From the NCBI RefSeq assembly GCF_002284575.1, contig NZ_NPKJ01000022.1, forward strand, positions 157,132-221,131: a stretch of 64,000 nucleotides of DNA, in the 5' to 3' direction. Position numbers and translations under genes: made by a program. Source of the stretch: Mesorhizobium temperatum (GTDB taxonomy: Bacteria > Pseudomonadota > Alphaproteobacteria > Rhizobiales > Rhizobiaceae). A model generated the notes under the pieces. The model was not told the DNA's origin, ran no database searches, and saw only the letters and a list, made by a program, of their open reading frames with translations. Positions 60,516 to 64,000 of the stretch are shown here, one piece after another (the stretch's first letter is position 1; each line of letters begins with the position of its first letter).

Positions 60516-63062
60516 TCAAGCCGCTTTCTCTCGCCGGTTTGCACGGTCTTCGATCGGCACTGCGGCGGCACGGAAATCCTGCCAGGGATCCGACGATAGC
60601 GAGGCAAGCCGGGTCGGCGTGTTCTCTACGGTAAAATAGGCCGGTCCGATGCCGGGGCCGAGTTCGTCCCAGGCAAGCGGCATCGACACCGCCGCACCGG
60701 GTCGTGCTCTTGTCGAATAGGGTGCGACTGCGGTCGCACCGCGCTGGTTGCGCAGATAGTCGACGAGAATTTTTCCGCGCCGTTTGGATTTAGTGATGGT
60801 CGAGACGTAGCGGCCGGGGCTGTCGGCGGCCATGGAGTCTGCTATCGCCTTGGTAAAGGCTTTCGCCGCCGGCCACTCGGCCTTCGGCTTCAATGGCGCC
60901 ACGACGTGCAGACCCTTGCCGCCTGATGTCTTGATGAAGGGGGCCAGCCCCGCATCCTTCAGCCGGTCACGGGTTTCGACGGCGGCTTCGATCACCGCCT
61001 CCCAGGTAACGCCCTCGCCGGGATCGAGGTCCATGATAATCGTGTCCGGACGCTCCCAATCGCTCACCATCGAACCCCAGGGGTGGATCTCCAGCGCCGC
61101 CGACTGGACGAGACCGATCAGCCCATCGAGATCATTGATGCTGATCAGCCGCTCGTCGGGCGGATCTTTGGGGTCATGGACCAGCACGATGTTGGGGTTG
61201 AGACCCTTCCAAGCGTGCTTCTGGAAGAACCGCTCACCCGAAATACCGCTGGGGCATCGCAGCAATGCCAGTGCGCGGCCGACGAGATAGGGCGATGCAT
61301 AGCGCCAGACCTCGGTATAATAGTCGGCGAGACCTTCCTTGGTCACGCCCTGGTCCGGCCAGTAGAGGCGATCGGGATGGGTGAGCTTGACGGTCCGGCG
61401 CTGAGGTTTCGCTGCTGCCTTGGTCTTCGGTGTTTCTCGCACGATCTCTTTCGCCGGCTTGTCTTCGCGCAACCCGCGAAACGAGGCGTGGCGCAGATTG
61501 CCGTCGGCGGTCCAGGCGCGGAACTCGATTTCGGCGACGAGTTCCGGCCTGACATAGCGGACTTGCCGAGCCTCCTCTGCGCTCAGCCGATCGTCGAACG
61601 GGCTCGATGGAATGCGTATCCGCTCGAGCTTCTTGAAGAGGCTCTGGGCCACCGCTGCCGTGTAGCCGGTGCCGACGCGCCCGACATGATGGAGCTTGCC
61701 GTCGTCATAGACACCCAGGACAAGCGACCCGATCGCATTGCGCGAGGTTGTCGAGGGAACATAGCCGGCCACGACAAATTCCTGCCGCGCCGAGCATTTC
61801 GACTTCACCCAGTTCTTGCTGCGGCCCGAGCGGTAAGGCGCATCGCGAAGCTTGGAGACGACGCCTTCCAGGCTCAGCCGACAGGCGTGTCTCAGGACAA
61901 GGGCGCCATCCTCCTCAAAATGTCCGCTGTAGCTGATGATGCCGTTATCGCCGCCGATGATCTTTTCCAGCAGTTCCTTGCGCTGGATCAACGCAACGTC
62001 GCGCAGATCGTATCCATCGAGATGGAGCAGATCGAAAACGTACAGGCGAAAGCGGTCACTGCGGCCCTCGCTGAGATCGGCTTGCAGCTCGGAGAAATCC
62101 GACGCGCCGGCGGATGTCTCGACCACGAGTTCACCATCAATCAGCGCCGTCCCGACAGGGAGATCGGCCAGCGCCGAAACGATCGCCTTTCCGAATTTCT
62201 TCGTCCAGTCGAGACCGCTCCGCGTCAACAGTTTGACGCGGCCGGCTTCAACCCTGGCCTGCAGCCGGTAGCCGTCGAATTTGATCTCGTGCAGCCAGCG
62301 CTCGCCGGACGGCGCGGACGAGACCAGGGTCGCCAGCGTCGGCTCGACGAAATCGGGGAGCGCTGCCTTCTTGGCACCCTTGATCTTTGACGGTTCGGGA
62401 ACGCTTACGGTGGCAGGCTGCTCTTCTGGTTGAGTTGCCCGCGTGCGGCCGCCGCGGCGCTTGCCAATGCGCCCCGTCTTGGACGACCAGCCGGGCTCTT
62501 CGCCGGCGACATCCTCGAGCTTGCGGCCGGTCGCAATGGATTCCGGCCGCTCGTCCAGAATGTCGGGGTCGTCTTCCGTGCGCGCGGCGTCATCGTCACC
62601 CTTGATCAGCAGCCAGTTCTCGCGCTTCTCCCGCGGCTTTCCGGCCATCCTGACAAGGTGCCAGCGGCCGCCCAGCTTCTCGCCGTGAAGTTCGAAATCG
62701 AGATGGCCTTTCGCATAGCCGCGATGCGCGTCGCCGATTGGCGTCCAGGTGCCTCTGTCCCACAGAATAACGGTGCCGCCGCCATATTCGCCCTTCGGAA
62801 TGGTGCCTTCGAAACCGCCATATTCCAAAGGATGGTCCTCGACATGGACGGCAAGGCGCTTCTCGCCGGGGATCAGGCTCGGCCCTTTTGTGACGGCCCA
62901 GCTCTTCAGGACGCCGTCCACTTCCAAACGAAAATCATAGTGGAGCCGCCTCGCATCATGCTTCTGTATGACGAAGCTGTTCCCGGTCCTCGGCGCCTTG
63001 CGGCCCTGCGGCTCCGGGGTGACGGAAAAATCGCGCTTCTTGCGGTAGGTCTCGAGCGCCAT
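60516..63062 (-). CDS. ligD: Multifunctional DNA ligase LigD (phosphoesterase-ligase-polymerase)
   Basis: An 848-residue end-joining enzyme. Residues about 1-170 are the 3'-phosphoesterase domain (FVIQKHDARRLHYDFRLEVD, WAVTKGPSL, VHVEDHPLEYGGFEG). A central ATP-ligase domain has its lysine in HEIKFDGYR near 260. From about 550 comes the primase-like polymerase domain (TKEGLADYYTEVWRYASPYL, DLDPGEGVTWEAV, SGGKGLHVV). This domain order occurs in Pseudomonas- and Rhizobium-type LigD. The start is 3 nt past the second ku stop; the two are transcribed leftward together. Confidence 0.95.
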   Translation of the reverse strand: MALETYRKKRDFSVTPEPQGRKAPRTGNSFVIQKHDARRLHYDFRLEVDGVLKSWAVTKGPSLIPGEKRLAVHVEDHPLEYGGFEGTIPKGEYGGGTVILWDRGTWTPIGDAHRGYAKGHLDFELHGEKLGGRWHLVRMAGKPREKRENWLLIKGDDDAARTEDDPDILDERPESIATGRKLEDVAGEEPGWSSKTGRIGKRRGGRTRATQPEEQPATVSVPEPSKIKGAKKAALPDFVEPTLATLVSSAPSGERWLHEIKFDGYRLQARVEAGRVKLLTRSGLDWTKKFGKAIVSALADLPVGTALIDGELVVETSAGASDFSELQADLSEGRSDRFRLYVFDLLHLDGYDLRDVALIQRKELLEKIIGGDNGIISYSGHFEEDGALVLRHACRLSLEGVVSKLRDAPYRSGRSKNWVKSKCSARQEFVVAGYVPSTTSRNAIGSLVLGVYDDGKLHHVGRVGTGYTAAVAQSLFKKLERIRIPSSPFDDRLSAEEARQVRYVRPELVAEIEFRAWTADGNLRHASFRGLREDKPAKEIVRETPKTKAAAKPQRRTVKLTHPDRLYWPDQGVTKEGLADYYTEVWRYASPYLVGRALALLRCPSGISGERFFQKHAWKGLNPNIVLVHDPKDPPDERLISINDLDGLIGLVQSAALEIHPWGSMVSDWERPDTIIMDLDPGEGVTWEAVIEAAVETRDRLKDAGLAPFIKTSGGKGLHVVAPLKPKAEWPAAKAFTKAIADSMAADSPGRYVSTITKSKRRGKILVDYLRNQRGATAVAPYSTRARPGAAVSMPLAWDELGPGIGPAYFTVENTPTRLASLSSDPWQDFRAAAVPIEDRANRREKAA

Positions 63063-63065
63063 CGG

Positions 63066-63935
63066 TCAGCCGGCTTTCCGACGCGGCGCCGTCTCCTTCG
63101 CCTTCGCGTGGCGCGCCGGCTTTGATTTTGCCGCGGGCTTTCTTGTCGAAGGCTGCTTGCCGCCAACGCCGGCACTCTGGCGCAGCGCATCCATAAGATC
63201 GACGACCTTCTCCCGCTTGGCCGGCTTCGGAATGGCGATCTTCTTGCCTTCGAGCTTTGCCTTCACAAGCTCGGCCAGGGCCGCCTCATAACGGTCGTCG
63301 AATTTGGTCGGATCGAATTTGCCCTTCTTGGTCTTGATGATGTGTTCGGCCAGTTCGAGCATCTCGCCTTCGATCTTCATGTCTGGGATGTCGTCGAAGG
63401 CCTCCTCCGCCGAGCGTACTTCGTAGTCGAAGTTCAGCGTCGTTGCGACCAGGCCTTCGTCATAGGCGCGGATGAGCAGGGTCCGGACGCGCCGGAACAG
63501 GACGGTCTGGGCGATGGCGGCGACCTTCTTCCTGCGCATGCCCTCGCGGATCAGCCCAAACGCTTCTTCCGCGTGTTTGTCCGGCGGGGCCAGGTAATAC
63601 GGCTTGTCGAAATACACGTCGTCGACATCGGAACAGCCGATGAAGGCCGAGACCGACAGCGTCTTGTCGCTCTCGGGGACAGCGGCTGCGACCTCATCCG
63701 GTTCGAGCACGACGTACTCACCCGAGCTGATCTCATAGCCTTTGACCTGATCGTCCTTCTCGACCGGTTTGCCGCTATCGCTGTCGACGAAGGCGCGATG
63801 CACCCTATGGCCCGTCGTGCGGTTTATCGTGTGGAAGGCGATCCGCTCGGAGGTCGAGGCTGCCGTATAGAGCGCGACCGGACAGCTAAGTTCTCCAATT
63901 TTCAGGAAGCCCTTCCAATTTGCTCTCGGCGCCAA
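63066..63935 (-). CDS. ku: Ku protein (second of two)
   Basis: A Ku homologue (289 residues from a TTG start at 63935): [59 protein letters not shown] and a Lys/Arg-rich tail. The usual rhizobial Ku opens MAPRANW, which needs the TTG; a GAGG lies 8-9 nt before it. An in-frame ATG at 63977 would add 14 residues, including FQCNACDSE, a two-cysteine motif. It lies 3 nt from ligD, transcribed leftward. Confidence 0.92.
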   Translation of the reverse strand: MAPRANWKGFLKIGELSCPVALYTAASTSERIAFHTINRTTGHRVHRAFVDSDSGKPVEKDDQVKGYEISSGEYVVLEPDEVAAAVPESDKTLSVSAFIGCSDVDDVYFDKPYYLAPPDKHAEEAFGLIREGMRRKKVAAIAQTVLFRRVRTLLIRAYDEGLVATTLNFDYEVRSAEEAFDDIPDMKIEGEMLELAEHIIKTKKGKFDPTKFDDRYEAALAELVKAKLEGKKIAIPKPAKREKVVDLMDALRQSAGVGGKQPSTRKPAAKSKPARHAKAKETAPRRKAG

Positions 63936-64000
63936 GACAACAGCCTCACTGTCACAAGCATTGCACTGGAAATGCAACGTGGCGGCGCGCAGATTTGTTC

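Noticed and set aside
1..64000. CRISPR array, rRNA genes, intact transposase
   Set aside because: No regularly spaced repeats of 25-40 nt, no rRNA signature and no transposase frame with a DDE or related motif were found.

Overview
The window is a GC-rich chromosomal segment from an alphaproteobacterium, most likely Mesorhizobium or a close Rhizobiales relative. This is an inference from protein styles, the imp-type T6SS gene order, twin-arginine secreted stress proteins, an AmiC/AmiR-controlled amide locus and paired Ku/LigD genes. It was not checked against a database.

Layout. (1) 1-19.8 kb: a type VI secretion system. The leftward operon reads tssA-tssB-tssC-hcp-tssE-tssF-tssG-tagH(FHA)-tssJ-tssK-tssL(OmpA)-tssM-tagF-PAAR-like, with mostly overlapping or abutting genes; the PAAR-like gene runs off the left edge. 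clpV (tssH) diverges from tssA across a 334 bp control region. No vgrG is in view. (2) 20.4-32.1 kb: a surface polysaccharide region with a flippase, a LmbE-type deacetylase coupled to a calcium-binding-repeat lipoprotein, a nucleotide-sugar dehydrogenase, an extended SDR, a GT4 glycosyltransferase, a broken FkbM methyltransferase and an acyltransferase-3. A 66-79 nt direct repeat lies on both sides of this region. (3) 32.2-33.3 kb: small genes and repeats, including an inverted repeat around a small acidic secreted protein and a truncated copy of a gene found intact at 47.6 kb. (4) 33.4-40.8 kb: an amide-utilisation locus read leftward. AmiC-type sensor, AmiR-type ANTAR antiterminator, a leader with two tandem hairpins and an intrinsic terminator, a nitrilase-superfamily amidase, then a substrate-binding protein, LivH-like permease, fused LivM-LivG protein and LivF-like ATPase. 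(5) 41.4-47.2 kb: serine hydrolase, a methyltransferase relic, a frameshifted HiPIP gene, a Tat-exported ferritin-like protein, an ECF sigma factor, an MscS channel and a degenerate tRNA-Asn. (6) 47.6-55.5 kb: small stress-type genes, an SDR/DoxX-like fusion with a DUF2269 partner, a stand-alone SIR2-like protein and a pyruvate-oxidase-like ThDP enzyme. (7) 55.5-64 kb: a conserved protein of unknown function, a phosphoribosyltransferase, a periplasmic-binding-type protein with no signal peptide, and non-homologous end-joining genes (two Ku, a stand-alone ATP ligase, and a three-domain LigD).

The most interesting points are the predicted ANTAR-controlled amidase leader, the nested repeats that bracket the accessory blocks (19.8/32.5 kb and 33.0/47.4 kb), several recently broken genes between them, the deacetylase-lipoprotein pair, and the double-Ku repair cluster. 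No CRISPR array, rRNA or intact transposase gene was seen. Starts were moved from the longest frame wherever a Shine-Dalgarno sequence, a stop/start overlap or a signal peptide pointed to another codon.
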